Positions 1-6,966 of a stretch of 16,554 nt of DNA are shown piece by piece. Every line of letters begins with the position of its first letter. Within the stretch, counting starts at the first letter, position 1. The stretch spans positions 1 through 16,554 of the forward strand of contig CALFJC010000016.1 of NCBI GenBank assembly GCA_937877655.1, read 5' to 3'. The notes beneath the pieces were generated by a model. The model searched no databases. It was not told the DNA's origin and saw nothing but the letters and a program-made list of their open reading frames with translations. This DNA comes from an uncultured Selenomonadales bacterium. GTDB lineage: Bacteria; Bacillota; Negativicutes; Selenomonadales; Selenomonadaceae. The position numbers and the translations under genes are program-made.

Positions 1-19
1 TTTTGGGTTTATAAATGTA

Positions 20-1633
20 TCAGCTGAAATAAATTTTTTCGTCGGTAAGATTTTCCGTTCGCGCCAAAGTCACGGTTGCCGCCACGTCGCCCGTCACGTT
101 AAAGCAAGTAACGATTCTGTCGCAAATTGTGGCGATGCAAAATAATATTCCCGCAATGTCGGTCGGCACTCCGAAAATTGCCGTGACGGTTATTATGCAA
201 ATTACGGACGCATTGGGCACGGCGGGCGCACCGATTGACAGAGCCACAGTCATTGCGAAAATTATCATCAGCGCATTCAAATCGACTTCGACGCCGTACA
301 TTTTCAGGAACATAATCACGGCGGCGGGCATATAAACGCAGTTGCCGTCCATGTTTATCGTCACGCCGATTGGAATTGAGAAGGAAGAAATTTTCGGGGA
401 GACGCCCATTTTTTTTGTGCAAAGATTCATTGTGAAAGGCATTGTAACTGCGCTGGAGCTTGTGGCGAAAGGTACCGCCCATAACGACGGAATTTTTTTA
501 AGGAAAGGCAGAGGAGAAATTTTCCCGACGAACCGAATCAAAAACATGTACACGCCCAACATTGCGCCGCAACCGACAAGCTCTGCGACAATCAACGTTC
601 CCATCATCAAGACAATCTCAACGCCCATTCCCGTCACCAAATTTATCATTGCGAAGAAGGCAATCAGCGGCACAAAAAAAATTATCATCGTGACGATTTT
701 CATAAAAAGTTCGTTGCAATCTTTTGCGAACTCCCGAATCAGCCGAATTTTATTTCCGAGACTGTTAAGCGCAATGCCGAAGAGCACGGCGATAAAAATC
801 ACTTGCATTAAGTTTCCGTCGGCAATGGGGCTGACCAAATTGGAAGGAATTATTTCGACGATAAATTTAATCAGCGAAAAGTCGTAGCTTTCGGCGGCGG
901 CACCGCCGGAAATTTTTCCGAGTTGCGGAACGCCGTTTGAGAATAAAAGCTTGGCAATGCTCAAGCCGATAATTGAGGCAATTACGCTTGTAAAAAGGTA
1001 AAGCCCGACCAATTTTGAACCGATTCTCCCGACGCTCGCGCCGGCATTCATTCCGATTATCCCGCAAATCACGCTGAAAAAAATCACGGGCGCGATAACC
1101 ATTTTCAGCGCGTGCATAAACATTGTGTAAATCGGCGTGATGAAATTTTCTCCGATAAGGGCGACTGTTTCGGGCGAAACAAATTCTTTAAGGAAAAAAC
1201 CGCAGAGGATTCCGCCGAGCATTCCCGCCAAAGTCAATTTCAGCTGAAGATTTTTTTCGTTGCGGACGTTGATTGTGACGACGTTGAAATTATTTTTGCG
1301 GAGCCAATTCATCTTTTGACGATTCGCCTTCAAAATCAGTGTGCGATAATATTCCTCGTCGTTTTCGTCCCAATCGGAAATTTCGACAAGCGGATTGTAA
1401 GACGCGCCTTCTGCCGTCATTTGAACTTGAACTTTGCCGAAAAATTTTTTCTCGACACGAACTTTGACCTGCGCGGCTTTACCGAAATTTACCATGCGCC
1501 AAAAAATTTCTTCAACCAAAAGCTCTGCCCGCAAGGCGTCTTTCTGTTCAATCTTCATTTGTTTCAGCAGATCGTCCAATGTCTCTTGCATGTCGGAAAA
1601 ATTTTCCGTGTTCATCCAAAAAAATTTTGCCAT
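20..1633 (-). CDS. DAACS-family symporter with N-terminal RsbW-like domain (paralog 1)
   Basis: A 537-residue inner-membrane protein. Residues 1-125 resemble the GHKL ATPase fold of RsbW-type anti-sigma kinases (helix with LLVEEIFWRMVNFGK at 38-52, strand-rich 55-75, AEGASYNPL at 74-82, NVVTINV at 117-123). The ATP-site residues look lost: the N-box Asn position is Arg46, and the first Asp of the DxG motif is Ala74. Residues 130-525 are the transporter: HP1 serine motif TSSSAVTMP at 391-399, NMDG at 427-430, GAPAVPNAS (HP2) at 468-476, and TM8 DRIVTCFNVTGD at 505-516. Compared with GltPh, the amino-group Asp (D505), Thr (T509), Asn (N512) and sodium-site Asp (D516) are kept, but the carboxylate-binding Arg is Val508, which suggests a neutral substrate. 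I chose ATG at 1633 over an upstream start at 1708 because GGAG lies 8 nt before it. It begins 4 bp after the upstream paralog's stop, so the two are probably translationally coupled. It is the last visible gene of the operon. Confidence 0.88.
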   Translation of the reverse strand: MAKFFWMNTENFSDMQETLDDLLKQMKIEQKDALRAELLVEEIFWRMVNFGKAAQVKVRVEKKFFGKVQVQMTAEGASYNPLVEISDWDENDEEYYRTLILKANRQKMNWLRKNNFNVVTINVRNEKNLQLKLTLAGMLGGILCGFFLKEFVSPETVALIGENFITPIYTMFMHALKMVIAPVIFFSVICGIIGMNAGASVGRIGSKLVGLYLFTSVIASIIGLSIAKLLFSNGVPQLGKISGGAAAESYDFSLIKFIVEIIPSNLVSPIADGNLMQVIFIAVLFGIALNSLGNKIRLIREFAKDCNELFMKIVTMIIFFVPLIAFFAMINLVTGMGVEIVLMMGTLIVAELVGCGAMLGVYMFLIRFVGKISPLPFLKKIPSLWAVPFATSSSAVTMPFTMNLCTKKMGVSPKISSFSIPIGVTINMDGNCVYMPAAVIMFLKMYGVEVDLNALMIIFAMTVALSIGAPAVPNASVICIITVTAIFGVPTDIAGILFCIATICDRIVTCFNVTGDVAATVTLARTENLTDEKIYFS

Positions 1634-1637
1634 AAGT

Positions 1638-3263
1638 TTACTCCGTGAAATAAATTTTTTCGTCGAGAAGATTTTCTGTTCGCGCCAAAATCGTCGCCAC
1701 CGCCACATTGGCTGTTACATTTGCGAAGATAACAATTCTGTCGATCAAAGTGTCAAGGCAAAACAGCAAGCCCGCAATTTCATTCGGGACGTCGAAATAA
1801 TTTACAATGGTTACAACGCAAATGACTGCAGACGCAGGCACCGTCGGTTTCCCAAGACATAATACTATTGACAAGAAGCCAACCAACGCGATATTTTGCA
1901 AGTCAAGTTCAATGCCGTACATTCTCAGGAACATGACACATGCCGTAATAAAGTAAATCATGGTGCCCGGCAGGTTAGCGGTTATACCAATCGGAATAGC
2001 GAACGAAGAAATTTTGGGAGAAACGCCAAGTTTTTCTGTGCATAATTTCATCATGGATGGCATTAGGACAGTTGAACTTGCCGTTGCAAGAGACAGAGGC
2101 AAAAGCGTGAAGAGTTTTTTGACGAAAGGTTTAACCGAAATTTTCCCGATACGCCAGACAAAAATCTGGTAAAAAGCAAGCATCAATAAAGTTGCGATTA
2201 ATTGCCCGATAAACAGCTTTGAAATAACCGTTAAAATTTCGGCGTCAATTTTGAGAGTCAAAGTAATCATCGCGAAAAAAGCAATCGGCGGCACGAAGAA
2301 AATTACCATTGAGATCATTTTCGTAAAAACATTGTTCAAATTGCCGATAAGCTCCTTTATGAGGGAAACTTTTTCGCCGAGTGCATTCAAAGACATTCCA
2401 AAAAGTATGGCGATAAAAATAATCTGCAATACTTTTCCATTCAAGACGGGACTGACGAAATTTCCGGGGATAATATCAACGATGAATTGAACCAAAGAGA
2501 ATTGATAACTTTCGACAGCGGCGTTTTTGGCGGAAGACAGGGTGTTAATTGCTGTCGTGTCGCCGCTAAAGAAAATCCACGCCACAACGGAAGAGATAAA
2601 CAGAGAAATCATCAACGAGAGAAGGGAAAAGCCCATCAATTTCAAGCCTATTTTCCCGACGTCGACTCCCGACTCCATAGCTATTATGCCGGTTATTATG
2701 CTGAAGAAAATTAACGGCGCAATGAGCAAGTTCAGCGCGTTGAGAAACATTTTTTCTGCCGGCTGAATAATCATCTCGACGACAAAAGAAATGACTTCGG
2801 GCGAAAGAAATTCTCTCATAAGCAACCCGCAAATCAGCCCGCCGAAAATGCTTGCTGCCGTCAAAATTGCTTGTGAGTTTCCTTTACTTCGGACGTTTAT
2901 CGTGACGACGTTGAGATTATTTTTGTGGTACCAATTCAGTTTCTGCCGATTCGCTTTAAGAATCATCATGCTGTAATAATCTTCGTCGTCTTTATCGTCT
3001 TCCCAATCGGCGGCTTCGACAAGCGGACTGTAAGGCGAGCCCTCCGCCGTCATTTGAACTTGAACTTTGCCGAAAAATTTTTTCTCGACACGAACTTTAA
3101 CCTGCGCGGCTTTGCCGAAATTTACCATGCGCCAAAAAACTTCTTCAATTAAAAGTTCCGCGTTCAAAATATCTTTCCGCTTGATTTTAAGTTGCTCAAG
3201 TTGCGGCGCAAGTTTTTCGTGCATTTCGGAAAAATTTTCCGTGTCCAAAATAAAAGCTTGCAT
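1638..3263 (-). CDS. DAACS-family symporter-like protein with N-terminal RsbW-like domain (paralog 2, altered ion site)
   Basis: A 541-residue paralog of the downstream gene with the same architecture: a degenerate GHKL/RsbW-like N-terminal domain (residues 1-126; R46 in place of the N-box Asn, A73 at the first Asp of the DxG motif) and a DAACS membrane domain (about 132-530). Several residues that matter in GltPh are changed. The NMDGT motif reads NLPGT (430-434), so the sodium-site Asp is Pro432. The TM8 motif reads DRIVIFANVTAN (508-519), with Ile512 for the substrate Thr and Asn519 for the conserved Asp. HP1 is ATASSTVLMP (392-401). The sequence shows these substitutions; loss of ordinary sodium coupling is my inference. 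It could be a regulatory or sensory transporter homologue, or carry a different substrate. The ATG at 3263 has AAGAGG 7 nt upstream. It starts 11 bp after the adaptor stop, in the same operon. Confidence 0.87.
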   Translation of the reverse strand: MQAFILDTENFSEMHEKLAPQLEQLKIKRKDILNAELLIEEVFWRMVNFGKAAQVKVRVEKKFFGKVQVQMTAEGSPYSPLVEAADWEDDKDDEDYYSMMILKANRQKLNWYHKNNLNVVTINVRSKGNSQAILTAASIFGGLICGLLMREFLSPEVISFVVEMIIQPAEKMFLNALNLLIAPLIFFSIITGIIAMESGVDVGKIGLKLMGFSLLSLMISLFISSVVAWIFFSGDTTAINTLSSAKNAAVESYQFSLVQFIVDIIPGNFVSPVLNGKVLQIIFIAILFGMSLNALGEKVSLIKELIGNLNNVFTKMISMVIFFVPPIAFFAMITLTLKIDAEILTVISKLFIGQLIATLLMLAFYQIFVWRIGKISVKPFVKKLFTLLPLSLATASSTVLMPSMMKLCTEKLGVSPKISSFAIPIGITANLPGTMIYFITACVMFLRMYGIELDLQNIALVGFLSIVLCLGKPTVPASAVICVVTIVNYFDVPNEIAGLLFCLDTLIDRIVIFANVTANVAVATILARTENLLDEKIYFTE

Positions 3264-3274
3264 TAAAAAACCTC

Positions 3275-4552
3275 TTATTTCCCGCGCAGATTGTCGGGGG
3301 CGTTGGGATTTTTATTGGGCGCGTCGAGTCCCGCGTCCGCGTTATAAGTGCTCGTCACATTTGCAAGAGTAAAGCCCATTTCGCCGGGCGTAACGGTTTT
3401 AACGTCAAGTTCAATTCCTTCGCGCAAATTTGTCAAGCCTTCGACAATGACATTATCGCTCGTGTTGACACCCTTTGTGACGACGAAATAACTTCCGACT
3501 TGATCTCCGAGCTCGACTGTCCGCGCTTCGGATTTATTTTCGTTACCGACAACCATAACAAAAGATTTGCCCAAAAGTTGTTGAACGGAACGTTGCGGAA
3601 CCAAAGTTGCGTTGGGAATGACTTCGCCGGTTAATTTGACGCGGGCGAACATGCCGGGCATAAGGAGCCCGCTGGGATTCGGGAAAAGTGCTTTCATAAT
3701 CAAAGAGCCCGTGCTGTTTCCGAGCTCGCGGTCGACTTCGACAATTTTTCCTTCAAAAGGATATTCCTTGCCGTCGGCGAGCGTTATCGTCACATTGATT
3801 GGATTATGATCCGATTGCATGTTTTGAACGGTCATGAAGTGAAGATAATCCGATTCGCTGATTGAAAATTGAACGAAAATCGGATCGGGTGCGCCGAGCG
3901 TGACTAAAGTTGTTTGTCCCGCCGAAACAAAAGTTCCGACCGAAACGTCGTCAACGCCGAGTTGTCCGCTCATCGGAGCATAAATTTCTGTGTCGGCAAG
4001 ATCTTCCTGCGCGGTTCTGAGTGCGGCTTGGCAGGCATAAATTGCAGCTTCGTTTGCCGCGCAGGTTGCTTCGTCCGCACGGACTTTTGCTTCTTGAGTT
4101 GTGACTACTTGTTCTGCTATCGCCGCTTCTTCAAAAAGTTTTTGGTTGCGTTGCAAGTCGACCAAAGAATTGTTGTAAGTTGCTATCGATTGTTCCAAAA
4201 CTGCTTCGGCTTGTGCGAGATCTGCTTGTGCTCGAAGGACGGCGGATTTGTATTGGCGCGAATCGATTTGATAGAGAAGTTGTCCCTGCTCGACGAATTG
4301 TCCGCCCGTCACATATTTTTCTACGACGTTGCCTGAGACTTTTGATTGAACTTTGACTTCCTCTGTGCCGACCAGATGTCCGGCGTATTCGCTGGCGAGC
4401 GGCGTATCGCGTTGAATGACTTTCATTGCTTTGACTTGCGCCTTTTGAACCTGCGCTTGCTTCTGCTGATTGTCGCCGCAACCGACGAAAAGTATTGAGG
4501 ACGCGGCGAATAGTGCCGTCATTGTCATCAATTTGGCTTTCGATAAAACCAC
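3275..4552 (-). CDS. RND-family efflux periplasmic adaptor lipoprotein (MFP/HlyD_D23 type)
   Basis: A 425-residue membrane fusion protein of the AcrA/MexA class, which normally links an inner-membrane RND pump to an outer-membrane TolC channel. The signal peptide ends in a lipobox (LFVGC, lipidated Cys25). The first lipoyl half is at about 66-98 (VQSKVSGNVVEKYVTGGQ), a long Ala/Gln/Glu-rich coiled-coil hairpin at about 100-186, and the second lipoyl half at about 187-220 (DTEIYAPMSGQLGV). The beta-barrel follows to about 310 and the membrane-proximal domain to about 390. The C-terminal tail is Asn/Pro-rich. The start is GTG at 4552, supported by GGGAGGGAG just upstream; an ATG at Met9 would shorten the signal peptide. 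It is the first gene of the operon, behind a strong promoter (4589-4617). No RND pump or TolC gene follows; two DAACS-like symporters do, which is unusual for this family. Confidence 0.9.
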   Translation of the reverse strand: MVLSKAKLMTMTALFAASSILFVGCGDNQQKQAQVQKAQVKAMKVIQRDTPLASEYAGHLVGTEEVKVQSKVSGNVVEKYVTGGQFVEQGQLLYQIDSRQYKSAVLRAQADLAQAEAVLEQSIATYNNSLVDLQRNQKLFEEAAIAEQVVTTQEAKVRADEATCAANEAAIYACQAALRTAQEDLADTEIYAPMSGQLGVDDVSVGTFVSAGQTTLVTLGAPDPIFVQFSISESDYLHFMTVQNMQSDHNPINVTITLADGKEYPFEGKIVEVDRELGNSTGSLIMKALFPNPSGLLMPGMFARVKLTGEVIPNATLVPQRSVQQLLGKSFVMVVGNENKSEARTVELGDQVGSYFVVTKGVNTSDNVIVEGLTNLREGIELDVKTVTPGEMGFTLANVTSTYNADAGLDAPNKNPNAPDNLRGK

Positions 4553-4588
4553 TTTGCTCCCTCCCGTTTCTTTTAAAAGTACGAAAGA

Positions 4589-4617
4589 ATTTTACGTTTT
4601 CGGCGGCTAAATGTCAA
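4589..4617 (-). promoter_or_regulatory. sigma-A-type promoter for the adaptor/symporter operon
   Basis: Read on the minus strand: TTGACA (4612-4617), a 17-nt spacer, then TAAAAT (4589-4594). This is a perfect -35 and 5 of 6 at -10. The predicted start of transcription near 4582 gives a leader of about 30 nt before the GTG at 4552. Confidence 0.75.
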
Positions 4618-4618
4618 T

Positions 4619-4647
4619 TTGAACTTGCGGAAGCTATGCGCTATAAT
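4619..4647 (+). promoter_or_regulatory. sigma-A-type promoter reading towards the folate operon
   Basis: TTGAAC (4619-4624), a 17-nt spacer, then a perfect TATAAT (4642-4647). Its -35 box is separated by one base from the -35 box of the divergent adaptor promoter. Transcription would start near 4654, just before the dispersed repeat, so the repeat would form most of a ~245-nt leader ahead of folP. No other clear promoter is seen between here and 4899. Confidence 0.65.
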
Positions 4648-4659
4648 GCGGGCGAGAGC

Positions 4660-4860
4660 CCCCTTTTTTCTAAAGTGGGAACGCAAAACCATCTCGGCGG
4701 CTCGTGACTTCGATTCATTCAAAAATCTTTTTTGTAAAGGATCAACTTTTTCTTTGCTACGCCCAAAGAAAAAGTTGCAAAAAGAAAGGGCGTTTGCCCC
4801 GCAATAGAAACATCCTGTTTCTGTTGCGGGCGGGCGCACATCCCTGTGCGCCCGTGTCTT
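4660..4860 (+). repeat. dispersed structured repeat, copy 1
   Basis: About 200 bp that recurs in the same orientation at 14132-14332. The shared stretch starts at CCCCTTTTTTCTAAAGTGG and ends around GTGCGCC..GTGTCT. It holds three consecutive hairpins: A, 14 bp perfect, arms 4743-4756 and 4764-4777; C, 14 bp with one G-T, arms 4798-4811 and 4817-4830, loop ATCCT; B, 10 bp, arms 4831-4840 and 4845-4854, loop TCCC. None is followed by a T-run, so they are not ordinary terminators. Together with the flanks this accounts for the 4553-4898 gap, which has no convincing gene. Confidence 0.85.
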
Positions 4861-4898
4861 CGCTGAACTTTTAGTTCTTAAAGTTTTTGGGAGGAATT

Positions 4899-5687
4899 AT
4901 GATAAATTTTAATCTGCGCGGCAATAAAACTTTGATAATGGGGATTCTGAATGTCACCCCCGATTCTTTTTCTGACGGCGGCAAATATTTTTCGGTTGAA
5001 TCGGCGATTAATCATGCAAAAAAATTAATTGCCGACGGCGCGGATATTCTCGACATCGGAGCAGAATCTACGCGTCCCGCTTCAAAGACGATAAGTGCGG
5101 CTGAAGAAATTTCCCGCCTCGAAAAAATTTTGCCCGCGATTAAAAATCTCGGCGTCCCAATTTCCGTCGACACTTACAAGCCCGAAGTCGCCGAATTTTC
5201 TTTGAATCACGGCGCGGACATTATCAACGACGTTCACGGGCTCGAAGATTCCCGCATGGTTGCCGTTGCCGAAAAATTTAATGCGCCCGTTATCGCAATG
5301 CACAGCGAAAAATGTTCCGACGGAGAAATTATCGCCGACATTAAAAATTTTTTCCGCAGAACTTCGGCTAAATTCAACGGGCAGATTATTTTTGATCCCG
5401 GTATCGGCTTCGGCAAAACGCAGAAAGAAAATTTGGAGATCATGCGCCGCCTTGACGAATTGAAAATTTTGGACGGGCAGAAAATTTCTCTGTTGATTGG
5501 TGTAAGTCGCAAAAGTTTTATCGGCTGGGCAACGGGGTTTCCGCTTGAAGAACGCGACGAGGCGACGGGCGCGGCTTGCATTTGGGCGATAAGCAAGGGC
5601 GTTGACATCGTCCGCGTTCACAATGTCAAAATGATTTCGCGGATGTGTTTAATGGCAGATAAATTAAAGGAGGATATTTTTTCATGA
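4899..5687 (+). CDS. folP: dihydropteroate synthase
   Basis: A 262-residue cytosolic TIM-barrel enzyme that joins p-aminobenzoate to hydroxymethyl-dihydropterin pyrophosphate to make dihydropteroate, the sulfonamide target step. All signatures are visible: MGILNVTPDSFSDGG (14-28, with Asn18 and Asp22), DIGAESTRP (52-60), SVDT (89-92), INDVHG (109-114), FDPGIGFGKT (165-174), GVSRKSFIG (201-209, Lys205) and VRVHNV (238-243, Arg239 and His241). Length is normal for the family. I chose ATG at 4899 over TTG at 4887 because the GGGAGGA ribosome site lies between them. It is the first gene of the folate operon, and its TGA overlaps the folB start by 4 bp. Confidence 0.97.
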   Translation: MINFNLRGNKTLIMGILNVTPDSFSDGGKYFSVESAINHAKKLIADGADILDIGAESTRPASKTISAAEEISRLEKILPAIKNLGVPISVDTYKPEVAEFSLNHGADIINDVHGLEDSRMVAVAEKFNAPVIAMHSEKCSDGEIIADIKNFFRRTSAKFNGQIIFDPGIGFGKTQKENLEIMRRLDELKILDGQKISLLIGVSRKSFIGWATGFPLEERDEATGAACIWAISKGVDIVRVHNVKMISRMCLMADKLKEDIFS

Positions 5688-6055
5688 GTGACAAAATTAT
5701 TTTGAAGGGGATTGAAATTAAAGGGCGGCACGGCTGTTCGGAATACGAAAAGCAACACGCGCAAGTTTTTATCGTTGACGCGGAACTTTATCTCGATCTT
5801 TCGCGAGCAAGCAAAAGCGACGATCTCGGCGAAACGATTGATTATGTGAAAGTTCTCGACGACATTAAAAAAATCGTCGGCGGTGCTCCCCGCAATTTGA
5901 TTGAGACCGTTGCGCAGGACATTTGCGAAATGTTGTTGAGAAAATATTTCCTGCTTGACGGCTTGAAAATTACGATTCACAAGCCCGCGCCGCCCGTCAA
6001 AGAGAAATTCGGAGGCGCGGCTGTCGAAATTATTCGTCACAGAATCGGCGCATGA
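5684..6055 (+). CDS. folB: dihydroneopterin aldolase
   Basis: A 123-residue cytosolic enzyme that cleaves 7,8-dihydroneopterin to 6-hydroxymethyl-7,8-dihydropterin and glycolaldehyde. Visible signatures: KGIEIKGRHGCSEYEK (8-23) with the expected catalytic Glu22, DDLGETIDYVKV (46-57), LIETVAQDICEMLL (72-85) and HKPAPPV (99-105) with the catalytic Lys100. Length matches the family. The ATG sits in an ATGA overlap with the folP stop, preceded by AAAGGAGG 11 nt upstream. It supplies the substrate of the next gene product. Confidence 0.96.
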   Translation: MSDKIILKGIEIKGRHGCSEYEKQHAQVFIVDAELYLDLSRASKSDDLGETIDYVKVLDDIKKIVGGAPRNLIETVAQDICEMLLRKYFLLDGLKITIHKPAPPVKEKFGGAAVEIIRHRIGA

Positions 6056-6966
6056 TTTATTATCTCGGACTCGGCGCGAATCTCGGCGAACGTGAAAGAA
6101 CTTTGCGGCGGGCAATCGAAGGAATAAAAAAAATTCCCGCCGTAAAACTTTTGCGGGTATCGTCATTTTATGAAACGGAGCCTTGGGGCGTCGAAAATCA
6201 ACCGAATTTCATAAACGCCGCGATAAAAATTTCTTCCGAACTTGCGCCGCTCGCATTGCTTGGCGAGTTGCAGAAGATTGAACTTAAACTTGGCAGAATT
6301 CGCCGCGAACATTGGGGAGCCCGCACAATCGATATTGACATTCTTTTTATCGAAGGGCAAAAAATTTCTTCGGAGCGTTTGACTGTGCCGCATAAATTTT
6401 TATTCGACAGAGACTTTGCGCTTGTGCCGCTGAAAGAAATTTTCCCGAAGTTCGACTGCAAATTTCACGGCGATAAAATTTCTCGCGTCAAAGGTTCGCC
6501 GATTGATTTTAATTTCAAACTCGTTGCCTGCGCGGATAAAAATTTCGGGCTCGGTTACAAAAATAATTTGCTCTTCAAAATCCCTGCCGACTTAAAAAAT
6601 TTTCGGGCGTTGACTTTGAATCACACAATCATTTTCGGACGCAAGACGCTTGAAACTTTTCCGAATCAACAGCCGCTTGACGGGCGCAGAAATATTGTTT
6701 TGAGCAGGACGCTTAAAAATTTATCGGGCGCGGAGATTGTCGGGAGTGTCGAAGAACTTTTTGATAAAATTTCTCCCGCCGAAGAAAATTTTGTTATCGG
6801 CGGCGCGCAGATTTTCAACGAACTTATTCCCTACGCCGCAGAAATTTTCTTGACGGTTGTAAATGCCGAGTCTCAAGCCGACGTTTTTTTTCCGAGCGTT
6901 AAAGAATTCACTTTGCAAGCCGCGCAGATTTTTGACGGCTTTGAATTCAGGAGATACAGCAGATGA
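6052..6966 (+). CDS. HPPK-dihydrofolate reductase fusion (bifunctional)
   Basis: A 304-residue two-domain protein. Residues 1-135 are 6-hydroxymethyl-dihydropterin pyrophosphokinase (FolK): YLGLGANLGE (4-13), FYETEPWG (39-46) and HWGARTIDIDILF (87-99) with the two metal-binding Asp (94, 96). Residues 154-304 are a dihydrofolate reductase (FolA): ACADKNFGLG (159-168), LLFKIPADLKNF (173-184) with the catalytic Asp180, IIFGRKTLETF (193-203), GRRNIVLSR (211-219) and FVIGGAQIF (247-255). Odd point: the Pro-Trp of the Met20 loop (E. coli 21-22) is Leu-Phe here, so NADPH and substrate handling may differ from E. coli. The start overlaps the folB stop (ATGA). The domains perform non-consecutive steps, pterin activation and reduction of dihydrofolate. 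The fused reductase assignment is strong; its activity is not proven. Confidence 0.92.
   Translation: MIYYLGLGANLGERERTLRRAIEGIKKIPAVKLLRVSSFYETEPWGVENQPNFINAAIKISSELAPLALLGELQKIELKLGRIRREHWGARTIDIDILFIEGQKISSERLTVPHKFLFDRDFALVPLKEIFPKFDCKFHGDKISRVKGSPIDFNFKLVACADKNFGLGYKNNLLFKIPADLKNFRALTLNHTIIFGRKTLETFPNQQPLDGRRNIVLSRTLKNLSGAEIVGSVEELFDKISPAEENFVIGGAQIFNELIPYAAEIFLTVVNAESQADVFFPSVKEFTLQAAQIFDGFEFRRYSR

Noticed and set aside
1634..1708. Upstream start of symporter paralog 1 giving 562 residues
   Set aside because: The extra 25 residues overlap the end of the upstream gene and do not match the paralog's N terminus; the ATG at 1633 has a good GGAG.
3275..4552. Treating the adaptor as the type 1 secretion partner of the RTX protein
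   Set aside because: It has a lipobox and RND-type domain order, lacks the N-terminal transmembrane anchor of HlyD, and lies far from the RTX gene.
4573..4839. 88-codon minus-strand frame across dispersed repeat copy 1
   Set aside because: It has no clear ribosome site, and in copy 2 the matching frame is broken by a stop near hairpin A. The conserved changes follow base pairing, not codons.
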